A DNA stretch of 64,000 nucleotides, from contig JAURVB010012937.1 in assembly GCA_033002965.1 (NCBI GenBank), positions 1 through 64,000 on the forward strand, written 5' to 3'. The notes beneath the pieces are model-generated. The model was given only the letters and a program-made list of their open reading frames with translations. It was not told where the DNA came from and searched no databases. The first letter of the stretch is position 1; the number at the start of each line of letters is the position of its first letter. Positions 48,824-60,934 of the stretch are shown here, in pieces. The DNA comes from Piper betle. Its lineage: Eukaryota > Streptophyta > Magnoliopsida > Piperales > Piperaceae. The position numbers were made by a program, and so were the translations under genes.

Positions 48824-48874
48824 CTGTCCGATAAATCAGATAAGCGTACAACATTATGGAAATTGATGTGCAAT

Positions 48875-50717
48875 TTATAATTCATATTTTTTCATGATAG
48901 GAGTGGCCTCATTTTCACTAGTTGAAGTTGTGGTTGAATTTGCACTACCTGAGCTGCTAGATTTACCTTCCCTTGTTATCCCGGTTCCAGCAGCAGCATA
49001 TGGGTGATGAAATGGATTGGGAGGAAACGGCACCTCCATTCGACGTTCCAACATCTTCACCACGTCGCTCATCGGCGGCCTCAACTCCGGCAAGTACTGC
49101 ACACACCTCAGTGCAACCGGCAGCACCTCCCTGAAGTTGATCAAATGGATTGGGAGGAAGTGGCACCTCCATTCCACCTTCCAACATCTTCACCACGTCG
49201 CTCATCGGCGGCCTCGACTCCGGATTGTACTGCACACACGTCAGTGCAACCAGCAGCACCTCCCTGACCTTGTGCCTATGCTGCTCCTCAACCCCACACT
49301 TGTACAATATTGCCTCCCAATTTTGTTGCTCATGCTTCTCCCACACCCACCTAGGAAACCACTCTTGGCTCTCACGGCTCATGTTGATTTTCAAGTTCTT
49401 CCTCCTCCCCACAATCTCAAACAGCAGCATCCCATAACTATAAATATCACACTTCTCAGTCACAGGAATTGGAAACCAAAGCTCTGGTGCAGCATAACCA
49501 GGGGTGCCCCTTGCTCGACTCATGGTCACATGTGTGCTGTCCCTGTTACATAGTTTGGCCAGCCCAAAGTCTGCAACCTTGGGGGTCCAATTGGTGTCTA
49601 ATAGAACATTGCCTGGTTTGATGTCATAGTGGATAATTCTCTGTTGGCACTCCTTATGCAAATAGGCAATACCTTTGGCTGTTCCTATTGCAATGTTAAG
49701 GAGCTTCTCCCAGTCAAGAGACCCATATTTTTCACAGAACAAGAACCTGTCTAATGACCCATTTTCAAGATACTCATAAACAAGGGCTTTCATTGATTGA
49801 TCAAAGCAGTAACCATAGAGCTTGACAAGGTTTATGTGGTTGGTTCTTCCAAGGGTGCCCACTTCTGCCATGAACTGCTCTTGGACTCTTCCCTCATCAA
49901 CATTTCTTCGCAGGACCTTAACTGCTATGTTTGCTCCACTGAACTCTCCCTTGAAAACAGTCCCAAAACCGCCGTCTCCTAATTTCTCAGAGAAATTGTT
50001 CGTGAAACTGTGCAGCTGTTGCCTTGTGAACCTATTGGGTCTATCTCTGGCCATTCCTATGAAAAACCTTTCGATTGTTTGATTGCATTCTGAACCTAAT
50101 TGGTATTTCACACTTTCTGAGAACTGGCTTGAAGACCTTTCCCTGCGGTTGCTTAGACTTGCTTTCCTGTCACATGCGATAATAATTCCAGAAACAGCAA
50201 CCAAAACCCATGTCACTGCAAATTCCGAATATCAGATTATACACCTTGAACAAGAGTCGAGACAGACACACACATATAAAAATAAAAAAAGTTACCTATT
50301 AGCATGCCCGGGAAGATAGGTAAGATCTATTACAAATGAAGCTCCAAATATCACAAAAATTGCAAATATTTTCACAGAGGTCGATGATGGAGAAGGAGAA
50401 CTTGACACTTGTGCAGGATGGGCAGGAGCATATGGTCCAGCTGTAATCGAATTTCTTGGCGTTTGTCCTGGTGGGCTAGCTGGATCTACATGAGCTACCA
50501 TCGTGGTCATTCGTCCTTGCGGATTCCTCATTCCTGGCGTTTGACCTCGTGGGTCAGCTGGATATACCTCTATCACAGAGGTCTGCTGTGGTAGACGATT
50601 CCTCATTGCGTTGTTGAGGATCCCATCTATATTAGGGTTGATGGGAGGAGGGTTTTCCTTTTGTTGTTTCTTTCTGCAAAAACGGCTTTCCGTTTGGGTT
50701 TTCGTTTTGCTGAACAT
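48875..50717 (-). CDS. LRK10L-type receptor-like kinase, frame-damaged copy B
   Basis: Here the exon structure is readable. Exon 1 runs from ATG 50717 (MFSKTKTQTESRFCRKKQQK) through two GQTP repeats and a hydrophobic segment to a donor after 50296. An 80-base intron ends at TTTGCAG (50216), and exon 2 (50215 to about 48960) encodes the entire kinase: LGDGGFGTVFKG, AVK, HYDIKPGN (non-RD), DFG, GTPGYAAPE. The start of exon 1 is in frame, unlike copy A, but a one-base deletion near 50320 puts the splice junction out of frame. The 133-bp duplication again separates the core from the family tail at 48875-49010. It differs from copy A by scattered substitutions. Some transcripts could encode a soluble kinase from a downstream start. 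This is inferred. Confidence 0.75.
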
Positions 50718-50930
50718 CTTGCTGGGTTGGAGGAAGAAGAAGTGGGCGTAGGGATATGAAAAACGGAAACAACACAAGACCAGGAAGAAAGGAGGGAGGG
50801 CTTGATGAGGAGCAAAGGGAGAGCGGATCAAGTGCGACCGTCACAGTGTGGAGGAGGGGGCATATCAAGTCAATGCGGAGAAGAAGATCCAGTGTGACGG
50901 TAAAACTGTAGAGCCGAAATACAAATACAG

Positions 50931-51359
50931 GATAAAAGTGGGACTGTAAAAGTGGGCATATGGCAAATCAAGTTAATTGTGGAGAAGATCGGAAAATAAT
51001 ATTTCTAGGTAATCATGCATATAAGAATTATAATATTATAGTATGCATAAATAATGTTGGCTGATGAAAAATGTTCTATGTAAAATGAAATCTTTTTAGT
51101 GTAAGAATACGATCACAATAATTAAATTAATGTTTAGAAAATTAATTGTTTGTACTCTACTTAATTAACAAATAAAATACATTCTCTTATATTATATTTT
51201 AGATATTTTACTAAACAAGAATGATATTTTTTGATACTACCTTACGGTGGAAGAACCAAAATTAATTATTAGAGAGAAAAAATTTTATAACGATAAAATT
51301 GCCCTTTACTTTTTATTAAAAAAGCTTATTCTTCAATAGGTGGCCGCGCTTATTGTCGC
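50931..51359. other. AT-rich spacer, no gene
   Basis: Begins with GTGGGACTGTAAAAGTGGGCAT beside a weak copy of the upstream module (CATATGGCAAATCAAGTTAA). The rest is AT-rich with nothing recognisable. Block A has no counterpart; there the 1.15-kb unit follows at once. Confidence 0.5.
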
Positions 51360-51830
51360 ATGCCCCACAAGGCTAGGCACAGGCAAGGGCCACTACCTTG
51401 GGCCTAACCTTTTATGGGGTGACCTAACTTTGGCTGCCTCTAGCCGAGGGCAGCTAGAGGGGCAGCCAAGTCTCACCCTAGCCTTGGGGCGGCCGGTGGT
51501 AACAAAGTTAATTATTATTTTTAACAAATTTAAATCTATCTAGAAGTATTTAAGACAATTCATAATTTTTCTCTTCTTTGGTAATTATGATTGATCTTCT
51601 ACTGACTTGTTACATAAAAAATTATTCCCCTTTCATGGTAAAAAGCTTTACATTTTAAGCTAAACATATAAAATTATTTTAATATGGATAAGATTATATA
51701 AATGATCAATAAATTTTATCGACTATGAACAAGGGTGTAAAACCCTAGCTTCATGTTTTGGTGTTACCCATTTGTTGCCTTGTCCGGTTGGGGCCAGTCT
51801 CGAGTCAGTTTGAATTAGTATATGCCGTAT
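51360..51830. repeat. Third copy of the 1.15-kb unit junction
   Basis: The end of one unit (AGGCACAGGCAAGGGCCACT, ACCTTGGGCC) runs through the hairpin (51430-51469) into the start of the next (TCTAGCCGAGGGCAGCTAGA), and on to GGTGTTACCCATTTGTTGCC. It is cut at about 51830, where block C sequence begins (GCCGTATTCATGGTTTGTGA). Confidence 0.75.
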
Positions 51831-52286
51831 TCATGGTTTGTGAGCATGATATGATCCATACATACTCAAATATATAACATAATATTTTTGAAATTTTTAT
51901 CATATAGTTGTCTACGTGACATATTCATGGAGGGGGCATATCAAGTCAATTGCGGAGAAGAAGATCAGAAAAGTAGATCAAGTGTGACGGTAAAAGAGCA
52001 GAAATGCAAATACAGGATATAGCCAAATTCATGAATTACGTAGAATGTGTATTTTAATATAAAGATTAAGTCTGAGGGTTCACTTGATGTTGTATGCCTC
52101 ATCAATTGAGTGGCTAACAGCAAATATATAATCTCAGACCCACAATTCTTGGACCTTTTTTTGTGTTTTGTGTCTTTTCTCATCAACGACCTCTTTTTTT
52201 TCTTTCAAGCAAAAACCGGTCGTTGAATTATGAATTAGTTACAAGGAAAAGGTAGGAGATCAATTATCCAATAATTTCTAATCACG

Positions 52287-52313
52287 TTGACCACAAAAGT
52301 CAATGGTTTGACC
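52287..52313. promoter_or_regulatory. W-box cluster, copy C
   Basis: The 27-base cluster with three TTGAC(C/T) cores is unchanged, although the surrounding sequence has several indels (for example at 52245-52285 and 52365-52395). It lies about 300 bases upstream of the longest U-box/ARM relic, on the same strand. Confidence 0.5.
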
Positions 52314-52615
52314 CACACAAAGATGAGGAGGAGATGGCCAAGGGGGAATCAACGAATGACAAGAGGGGAACATGGGAGTGGGGGAAAAGTGGAGCCCCTG
52401 TTTTGCGTCGTCACAAAAGTTGTTCACATCCTCAAACACGTCACCCCCGATTTCCCAAGTCAGCCAAAAAAGGGCTCACATCCTCGTCGTTTAAACTAAA
52501 GTACCTAATGTGTTTCTAATTATTTTTACATTATTATTACAACCATGACACGGAACGCAATAATCATGCAAAATTTTGCTCAATCCTAGAAGAATAAAAA
52601 TGTTCAAGAGGAAAG

Positions 52616-53038
52616 AAAGATGCAGCTACAGCTGTTTTCATCCTTTGCATCTATCAGGGGAACAAAGCTCGTGCAATGAGGGTTGGAATTCTGGCTCCAA
52701 TGATGAACATGCTGACCAAGTCGAGTGATGGCAGGGTGGATGAAGCTCTGACGATTTTATCTGTGCTTATTCCATCAAGTGGGTATGGTGGCCATTGCAA
52801 AGGCTAATGCCATTCCAGTTCTTATAGACCTTTTCTTTGAACTGCTTTGCCTAGGAGTAAAGAGAATGCTGCTGCAATTCTATGTGCTCTGTGAAAGAAA
52901 GAGGTGGAAAATTTGACTTGCATCGGAAGACTGAGTGCTGTAATTCCTCTTCCAGAGCTTGCAAGGAATGGTACCGATAGAGCAAAGGGGAAGGCCAACT
53001 CTTTACTAGAATATTTGGCCAAGATTAAGCAGGCGTAA
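52616..53038 (+). pseudogene. U-box/ARM-repeat E3 ligase C-terminal exon, copy C
   Basis: The longest of the three relics. It opens GKKDAATAVFILCIYQGNKA, RAMRVGILAPMMNMLTKSSD, GRVDEALTILSVL. A frameshift follows (CATCAAGAGG of the other copies reads CATCAAGTGGGT), then AKANAIPVLIDL, another shift, and ENAAAILCALC, LARNGTDRAKGKANSLLEYL, AKIKQA and a TAA at 53036. This is the C-terminal ARM array and tail of a PUB13/14/15-type ligase, in which the ARM repeats bind substrate. The N-terminal U-box (E2 binding) is absent. At least two frameshifts make it a pseudogene. Confidence 0.75.
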
Positions 53039-53289
53039 AAGTTTTGGACAAGTGAGAAGTTTTTGCTCTGTTCTCTGCGATCCCGATACTAAATTTTCTT
53101 AATTGTTTGTTGGAAGGACACACGGCAATCAACACATCAAAATGAAGACTTGCACCTAATTCACCATACTTTAGTACAGTTAAAAAAAATTTTTGGGAAA
53201 AATAATCATTAAGACTTTAATTTGTTCACAAAGCGAAGACTTTGTGTAGGACGAGGAGAACTTGTTCTACAAATAATAAATAACTCATT

Positions 53290-53874
53290 TATTGGCACTC
53301 CTCGGCTAACATCACTTCTGCCTTGGTACTAACAACTGGTTGATGTAGTTCCTTCTCGTATAGAAGATCCTCAATATCCTTCGCCATTGATAATTTATTG
53401 CATCAAATTTCTCAATTTTTCCAATCTTAGAAATGTCCGCCATGACTCCCACTCAAATCAAGATCCGATTGAATGAAAAAGTTCCTACAGGTGGTGCCAA
53501 TTGTTGAGAAAAATCCTAAAAGTTAGAGATCAATAACAGCGAACAAAAGATATGGGAAAATAATGTCTGAGAAATAATATAAAACAAAACCACAAAAATA
53601 GAGATTTAAAGTAAAAAACCCTCTTTTTATCGAAAGTCAAAAACCACGAGACAACAACGAATAATTCACTACTTCAACTAAAGATTACTGACATCAAAAT
53701 GTACAAGAAGATTACTCACCCAACCTACAACCCATATTATTGAGATTACAAGATTTTTCTCTCTCATACTCTATATAAGAGTGAATAATATTGATCCCTC
53801 TTTTTCTCTTTTTCTACTTACATCTTGTCTTAAACAAGGCAAATGAAGCTCAATTTATAGAAAAGCTTTGAGAC
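53290..53874 (-). mobile_element. Truncated copia 5' end, copy C
   Basis: The LTR part is 53502-53874 (TGTTGAGAAAAATCC; TATATAAG box near 53782), cut at AAAGCTTTGAGAC. Below it is the best-preserved gag start of the three: MADISKIGKIEKFD at about 53440-53405, then after a frameshift DIEDLLYEKELHQP. This identifies the upstream sequence in blocks A and B as internal element sequence and not host flank. Confidence 0.7.
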
Positions 53875-54189
53875 TCATTCAATTCATATTTGTAAATAAA
53901 AAGACAGTCAGCTTGAACAAACATGATTAGTACAACTCAAGACAATTTTCTATTATTTCTTTCCTTATACTATTTCCTAATAAATTATCATCTTAAATAT
54001 AATTAAATAACTGTTATTCCAAAGTACCAAACCTTTTTCTTATTTTTCATGATAAGTAAAAGAAAAAGAATCCTCGTGTTTGGTCTTATGACATGCTTTC
54101 ATTAACTAGAGAACCTAGTTATGATAACCCAAGCCCCGATTTCCCGATTTGGGATAAGGTGAAAGAAGAAGAGCCCGTGGTGGTGGTGT

Positions 54190-54352
54190 GGTGGAGGAGG
54201 ATACAGTGATGCAGTGATCAAGGCCACGTGTATGGTGAGTTTTTTCCCACAATTTTGTTTTAATTACAATAAATTTTTTTAAAATTTAAATTGTTTGAAC
54301 GTATATTGGAGGAGGATATAGTGATGCAGTGATCAAAGCCACGTGTATGGTA
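54190..54352 (+). pseudogene. P450 micro-exon pair, copy C
   Basis: Two copies of GGAGGAGGATA(C/T)AGTGATGC with AGTGATCAA(G/A)GCCACGTGTATG, as in block A, the first followed by GTGAGT. The matching I-helix piece is absent from block C. Sequence on either side to 54.95 kb is non-coding. Confidence 0.4.
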
Positions 54353-54954
54353 AAATATCTAGGATTATATTGGATGGTGGACAGTACTAATGACATAGGC
54401 TTGGGTGTTGGCCATGGGCCAAATAAGATGTATGTTAGGCAGCTAGTCATGGGTTAAGTATGAAAATTTTAATGACAAAATTTGTTAAAATAGGCCGATT
54501 AAAAAACTTTGATACTAAATGAATAACATTATCGTGCAACATGAGTCATATCAAAAGCTAAATGCGTAGTAAAGAAAGCTAAACATATTAAGAGTGAGTC
54601 CAAAATAAGCCATTCTCACTGCCATATCATTTTCAGGCAATGCCAAAATAGATAGGAAAAAATTATAAAAAGAACTCAATCAACCGAAGGAGAGAAAGAT
54701 ATATATATCCATTACACTCGTTTATTCCATCATCAAACTGAAGTTCTATCGCTGTTTTATCTTTTGCTCTTTAACAAGGATTGTTACAAACCTGTCAACT
54801 AATATAACCATCCTCCAACCAGCTGGACTAATAGTGGGGACAAATATTAAAATTCCTGAAACTAGATGAGACTTCTGGTTGCATCAATGTCAGAAACTTC
54901 AAAAAGCAATTGTAGTGGAGGGGGCATATCAAATAGATCAAGTGTGACGGTAAA

Positions 54955-55070
54955 TGACCGTAGTTGTAGATGTCCATGATCGCCCGCTTCAAGAAGTTGA
55001 GGACTCTGCCCCTCGCCTCCTCCATTAATGCCAAGTTCGGTGGCACCTTCTCCCTCGCCGCAAACGCCAT
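54955..55070 (-). pseudogene. NDUFA6-like fragment, copy C
   Basis: MAFAAREKVPPNLALMEEAR, GRVLNFLKRAIMDIYNYG. More diverged than A and B, in keeping with an older split. Block C ends just beyond, at GTCCGATAAATCAGATAAG. Confidence 0.5.
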
Positions 55071-55094
55071 CTGTCCGATAAATCAGATAAGTGT

Positions 55095-55920
55095 ATATGA
55101 AGCTAGGGTTTTACACCCTTGCTCGTAGTCGGTAAAATTTATTGATCATTTATATAATCTTATCCATATTAAAATAATTTTCTATGTTTAGCTTAAAATG
55201 TAAGGCTTTTTACCATGAAGGGGAATAATTTTTTATGTGACCAGTGAGTAGAAGAATCAATCATTGGTGCAGGCCAGATGGCCATGTGAGCATGTTATAG
55301 AGGTTAGGTATGATTAATATACATATGATAACTTCAGTCATGCTGTAGCAAAGCATGAGTTATCAACGTTTTCCCAAGGTATACCGATTCTTGCTTGTGC
55401 TAGCTCAAAGTTTTAGGGCTAGATCAAGGTCGTTACACCGTCAAGTATCCGTTTAGTATCCCCACCAAACTACCATCATCACGTCCACCTCGCAGCCAGC
55501 TATCAGCCTAGGCCTATCTCAGGCACTCGCGCCGCCACGCTGGCTGCCGGAGACGGTGTTTTCTTCGCCATTTCTCACTGCCACAACAGTGGTTCGGGGC
55601 ATTTTGCGGCATAGGCGAACCACCTTTAGTCGTGCTGACCACCCAAATCGAGTCCCCCCACCACGACTGACATTTTGAGACCAGCCCCGACCCCCCTGCC
55701 ATGACCATGATCACCCTTGGCAACTCCCACTTTCCACATGGCATTTTCCCTACTTTTTAGTCATTTTCTGACCCACTATCAGCCAGACACCAACAGCCAT
55801 CTCCCTAGACAGTTTTGTGCTTGTGTCCTCATCCAGTTCTGTCATGTCCGTTGGTTTGCCCGCACCCATGTTCGTGTCCATGACCCGGTCCAGCTAGCCG
55901 ATCCCAGCCAACCCAACTCA
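55095..55920. repeat. Rearranged 1.15-kb unit: inverted piece followed by direct piece
   Basis: 55095-55268 is the reverse complement of part of the unit (AGGGTTTTACACCCTTGCTC; TTACCATGAAGGGGAATAAT, matching 11285-11450 inverted). From 55270 (GGCCAGATGGCCATGTGAGC) the unit continues in direct orientation, through the GC-rich tail (CACGCTGGCTGCCGGAGACG at 55536), to about 55920. The switch point is abrupt. No gene; the frame from 55717 lies inside repeat. 55920-56147 holds nothing recognisable. Confidence 0.75.
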
Positions 55921-56147
55921 GCAACAACTAATGTAGGTGAACAAATTAGCTGCAGTAAAATCCAACATAAACAGTATCTGATTTTTCTTTTTCTTTTTCT
56001 TTTTTCCTTGCATTAGACAAACTACAATAACTTGCACGATTAAAAAACTATGATACTAAATAAATAACATTATAGTGCCAAATTTCGGCAATGAGGTTGG
56101 TACGGTAAATCATCCCTTTCGAGTGCGTACATCCCATTAGCCTCCTC

Positions 56148-56600
56148 CTACCTATTCTTTATCTCATCTTTTATCAATTTCAGACGTTCACCATAAACAA
56201 AGAATTTTGATTCAAAGGCAATCCATAGCCCCATGTCCTTTATAATGTCATGCATTGTCAGCAAGCCACCATCTTTTAATTCGAGCATGCACGCCGCCAA
56301 CAATCTATCTATAATTGCATATCCTCTATTGATCGTATCATGATAACTGCCATCCAAATCAAAATCCCATCTCCAATCCAAAACTCTACAAGCTCTTCTT
56401 GATCAAATTGGATAATCTTCCGGATACAAACAGCGAAACGAGAAACACTCCTTCTCAACATCATTTTGTATGTTGTCGTAACTCATTTTTAAGATATAAA
56501 ATAGTCTTTCTTCAGACCCTTGAACCTTGGCTGGAGATTTTCGAAGATTATATAATGCATCTTCCCAAGCTCCAGACTGTATTTACATGTCATAGCCCAA
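56148..56600 (-). pseudogene. NLR NB-ARC middle segment (ARC1 to MHD)
   Basis: Reading down from about 56580 the frame gives SGAWEDALYNLRKSPAKVQG, SEERLFYILKMSYDNI, then CFSFRCLYPEDYPI (the RNBS-D-like C..C.(L/F)(Y/F)PED motif) and a TGA; one base over, EELVEFWIGDGI. The next frame (from 56381) continues DLDGSYHDTINRGYAIIDRL, LAACMLEL and LLTMHDIIKDMGLWIAFESK with the MHD motif. This is the end of the NB-ARC domain of an RPS2/RPS5-class CC-NBS-LRR. The P-loop, kinase-2 and GLPL parts are missing above, where it is fused to the Athila LTR; the LRR is missing below. Stops and a frameshift make it a pseudogene. Confidence 0.75.
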
Positions 56601-56609
56601 CCAATAACA

Positions 56610-57564
56610 ATAGAATGATGAATTCGAGTATCGTTCCACGGGCAGATGAATTTCCTTAAATTAATTAAAGAAAATAAAATGAAGAACAAAACAAAGACAA
56701 CCGACTTAACTAAATCTAAGTAATATCTTTAAATTAAAGGCGAAGTTAAAATGATAAAACTCGTTCTAGCGTCTAATTTCCCTTAACATGAATTTAATCT
56801 TCATCAAATCTTACTCTTATCTTTTATTCCCTCTGATTGCCAATCTAGGATAATTATATTACACGGTGGCTCCTGCTCCTTCATGCTTCTATTATTTCGT
56901 CTCAATTTCTACCTCCCGATGATAATTAATTAATCAACAAAATAATGCATTAAGAATTGAATAAAAGAGTAAGAGTAAGAGTTTGAAATAAATTCAATTA
57001 AATCATGTTAAGTTCCATTCTTCTCTAGAACGAAATAAAAGACTACTCCATAATAAAAATAGGAAACAATATAAAAAAAAACTAATTTTTATTACAAAAG
57101 TGAAAGAAATTACAAAAACTAGAAATATTTTCTTTCACTAAACTGCTAAGCCAAAAGTTGAGATATGATCAACAACAAATGACCACCCCTTTATACAGAA
57201 GTGGAGATATAAGAATTCGAAGGGGTGTTCACAAATCGACGTAGTCTAATTAATAATGATGCCGCTTCATGTTTCCAACTCCTCGACTCCATTGAACACC
57301 ATAACTTGTAGCCATTGGGTTGGGCTAAGTGTCATGACCATCATGTACAATCCTTATTGCAAAACATTCATTGAAATCATCTAAACCAAAGGATTGTGAA
57401 AATAATATAAGGTAGAGAACCAACTCTCGAATGCAATCTTTTACTCAGTTCATCCCTCATATCAATTAATCAAGTTTTCCCAAGAAAGGTAAGACTAATT
57501 CACATGTATCTATCATTGAACCAAGAGACTAAAATACTATTGCATAATATATATATATATATAT

Positions 57565-57601
<37 letters not shown>

Positions 57602-57655
57602 TCTAAATCTAAACATGAGTCAAGCATGAACAATATGCATAAAATTAAGGCATCA
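56610..57655 (-). repeat. 3' LTR of Athila copy 2, outer end truncated
   Basis: Begins within the LTR (AATAGAATGATGAATTCGAG) fused to NLR sequence, where copy 1 has about 65 more bases. About 200 bases present in copy 1 (near 12190-12380) are missing at about 56957. An (AT)n run with ATAC interruptions lies at 57548-57602, longer than in copy 1. Ends GGCATCA beside the polypurine tract. Confidence 0.65.
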
Positions 57656-57840
57656 CCCCCAAACTTAAACTAAACATTGTCCTCAAAAATAAAAATAAAG
57701 AAAAAGAAGTGAAAGAGAACTCCCTCATATCAATTAGTCGGTGGATGATTATCATGAATAACTGAATTTGCACTTGACCCATTCTTGGGTTGCCTCCCAA
57801 GAAGCGCTTGGTTTAACGTCTACAGCCAGACGCCAAGTTC

Positions 57841-60479
57841 TCATTCTTTATTTAATGTGATGGAGGACTTCCAAAGTTGCTCCCCTTCATAGTAGTGTTT
57901 CAGTCTACTTCCATTGACTTTAAATGATCGATCCCCATGCTCAGTCCTAATTTCAATTGCACCATGTGGAAAAACTGTTTGCACAATGTAAGGACCAGAC
58001 CATCTTGATTTCAATTTTCCTTTGAAAATTTTCAACCTTGAATCATATAACAATACTTTTTGTCCAGGAGAAAATGGTTTAGAAACAATTCTTTGATCAT
58101 GCCATGCTTTGGATTTCTCCTTATAGATTTTGGCATTTTCATAAGAAGCTCTCCTAATTTCTTCTAATTCAATAAGTTGTTGTAGTCTCATTTTTCCACA
58201 TGCTTCCAAGTCAAAGTTTAATTCCTTAATGGCCCAAAAAGCTTTATGTTCTAATTCTAGGGGAAGATGACAAGCCTTTCCAAACACTAATCGATAAGGA
58301 GACATGCCGATTGGTGTCTTGAAAGCTGTTCTATAAGCCCATAGAGCATCATCTAACCGAATAGACCAATCTTTTCTATTACCTTTTACTACCTTTTCTA
58401 GAATCTTAAGAATCTCTCGATTGGATACTTCAGCCTGACCGTTAGTTTGTGGATGGTAAGCGGTAGCAACCTTATGTTTCACTCCATACTTGGCCAATAA
58501 AGCTTCAAATTGCCTATTGCAAAAGTGAGATCCTCCATCACTAATGATTGCTCGAGGTGTACCAAATCTGGTAAATATATTCTTCTTTAAAAACTTAACC
58601 ACCACCTTGGCATCATTTGAAGGTAAGGCCACTGCTTCAACCCATTTAGAAACATAATCTACAGCTAAAAGAATATAAATGTTAGAGTTTGATGGAGGAA
58701 AAGGACCCATAAAATCTATACCCCATACATCAAATAATTCCACTTCAAGAATAAAGTTGAGAGGCATTTCATTTTTCCTTGACAAATTTCCAGCCCTTTG
58801 ACAGCGATCACATCTCTCAATAAAATGTCTTGCATCTTTAAATAGTGTAGGCCAAAATAATCCTGATTGGAGAACTTTCATCGCTGTCCTAGTACTTCCA
58901 AAGTGCCCGCCATAATCTGTTGAGTGACAATGATGAAGTATGGACTCCATTTCATCTTCTGGTACACATCTTCTTATCATTCCATCAGCACATTGCTTGA
59001 AGAGAAGAGGGTCATCCCAAAAGTATGACTTAGCCTCATGAAGAAATCGTTTCTTTTGTTGAAAGTTCAAGTCCGGTGGCATCTTCCCACTCACCAAGTA
59101 ATTTGCTAAATCAGCAAACCATGGGACAACACTACTTTCAATGACCAATATATTTTCATCAGGGAAAATCTCATTCACAGGTGGATCATCCTTAACATTG
59201 TGTGCTTGGCTCAACCGAGAAAGGTGGTCTGCTACAACATTCTCACTTCCTTTCTTGTCTTTAATCTCCACATCAAATTCCTGCAATAAAAGAACCCAAC
59301 GGATTAGCCTAGGTTTGCAATCCTTCTTAGACAAAAGGTATTTTAGCGCAGCATGATCGGTATATACAATAACCTTTGAACTCAGCAAATATGATCTAAA
59401 CTTATCAACAGCATGCACTACTGCTAACAATTCCTTTTCAGTTGTAGTATAATTGCGTTGTGTATCATTCAATGTCTTACTAATATAGTAGATAACATAG
59501 AAAAAGGTGCCCTTCCTTTGGCCTAAAACAGCACCTATTGCATGGTCACTGGCATCACACATTAATTCAAAAGGTTGTGACCAATCCGGTGCAATCATAA
59601 TGGGAGCTGAAATCAATTTATGTTTCAAAGTCTCAAAAGCTTTCAAACATGCATCATCAAAATAAAAAATTGCATCTTTTTCTAGTAAAGCACATAAAGG
59701 TTTTGAGATTTGAGAAAAATCCTTTATAAAACGTCTGTAGAATCCCGCATGTCCTAAAAAACTTCTAATTTCTTTCACCGATGTAGGAGGTGGGAGCTTT
59801 TCTATAGCTACAACTTTTGCCTTGTCTACTTCAAGTCCTTGGCATGAAACTTTATGTCCCAAAACTATTCCTTCTTGTACCATAAAATGACATTTTTCCC
59901 AATTAAGAACAAGATTAGTATCTTGACAACGTTTAAGAACACAAGATAAAATAGATAAGCATTCATCAAACATCTCTCCAAAAATAGTAAAGTCATCCAT
60001 AAATACTTCTAGGCCATGTTCAATCATATCAGTAAAGATGGCCATCATGCATCTTTGAAATGTAGCGGGAGCATTACACAAGCCAAAGGGCATTCGCCGA
60101 AAAGCAAAAGTGCCATAAGGACAAGTGAACGTCGTTTTCTCTTGATCCTCGGGTGCAATGGTAATCTGATTGTAACCTGAATATCCATCAAGAAAACAAT
60201 AGTAAGCATTCCCAGCTAATCTATCAAGCATTTGATCAATAAAAGGAAGAGGAAAGTGATCTTTTTTGTAGCCTTGTTGAGCTTCCTATAGTCCATGCAC
60301 ACACGCCATCCCGTGATGGCTCTTGTAGAAATCAGTTCGTCTCTCTCATTCTTTACCACAGTTATACCTCCTTTCTTTGGTACACATTGTATTGGACTTA
60401 CCCAAGTACTATCAGCAATGGGATATATCACTCCAGCATCCAACCACTTAATAATTTCCTTCTTGACCACTTCTTTCAT
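57841..60479 (-). pseudogene. Athila copy 2 pol: reverse transcriptase, RNase H, integrase
   Basis: From 60479 the first 75 or so residues are open, then one base is missing in a T run near 60262, and a 796-residue frame (from 60231) continues to the natural stop at 57841. It contains the FMDD reverse-transcriptase box, RNase H, the integrase zinc finger and core, and the complete integrase C-terminus. Only the single frameshift and the preceding TGA break it. Confidence 0.85.
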
Positions 60480-60494
60480 GTTGGGATTGAGTCG

Positions 60495-60934
60495 TCATTG
60501 ATGCTCTACAGTTGGACTGCATCCATCCACTAAGTTGATTCTATGCATACAAAAGGATGGATCGATGCCTTTTATATCTGCTATAGTCCAAGCAATAGCT
60601 GACATGTGATCCTTTAGTATTCTAATCAGCTTCTCCTCCTGCAACATAGTTAGCTCTGAAGAAATAATAACTAGGAAGAGTGTCATTAGGCCCTAAGAAA
60701 GTATACTTGAGATGTTTTAGAAGTTGCTTTAGCTCCAAAATAGGTGGTACTTCAACTGATGGCAGCAATTTGTGGAATGGTAGATCTAAAGGTTTCACAA
60801 CTTCTAAATCTTTGAGGCAAGATTGGTTGTGAATCTAATACTTTAACCATTTCTTCCACATCAATATCTTCTTCACAAAGAGAATTTATGGATTTATGTA
60901 ATGAATTACTAAATCTGATTCTTTCCCTTTGCAT
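60495..60934 (-). pseudogene. Athila copy 2 protease remnant and linker
   Basis: Two short frames (60686-60495 and 60934-60752) match the C-terminal part of the copy 1 protease frame (KSINSLCEEDIDVEEMVKVL; LTMLQEEKLIRILKDHMSAI). The active-site DLGSS region is gone: at about 60906-60925 the sequence jumps from the equivalent of about 16356 to about 17107, a deletion of about 750 bp. Confidence 0.75.

Larger units (their letters stand above)
40533..50930. repeat. Block B: near-identical copy of block A
   Basis: Corresponds to about 680-9960. From about 1270/42240 to the end the offset stays near 40,965-40,971 bases, and differences are mostly single bases and short indels. Near its left end block B has extra DNA that block A lacks: about 390 bases (41075-41440) and about 710 bases (41515-42240), with no gene seen in either. 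A second copy of the upstream module is at about 41453. Confidence 0.9.
51830..55083. repeat. Block C: third, shorter and more diverged copy of the block
   Basis: Follows block A in order: upstream module (51930), flank (52050-52200), W-boxes, the direct-repeat sequence (52500), the U-box relic, copia LTR remnant, the 7-kb region with P450 micro-exons, and the NDUFA6 scrap. It lacks the NLR tail, the P450 I-helix piece and the kinase, jumping from the copia LTR (53874) straight to the equivalent of about 6660. It keeps a much longer U-box/ARM exon than A or B. Confidence 0.85.
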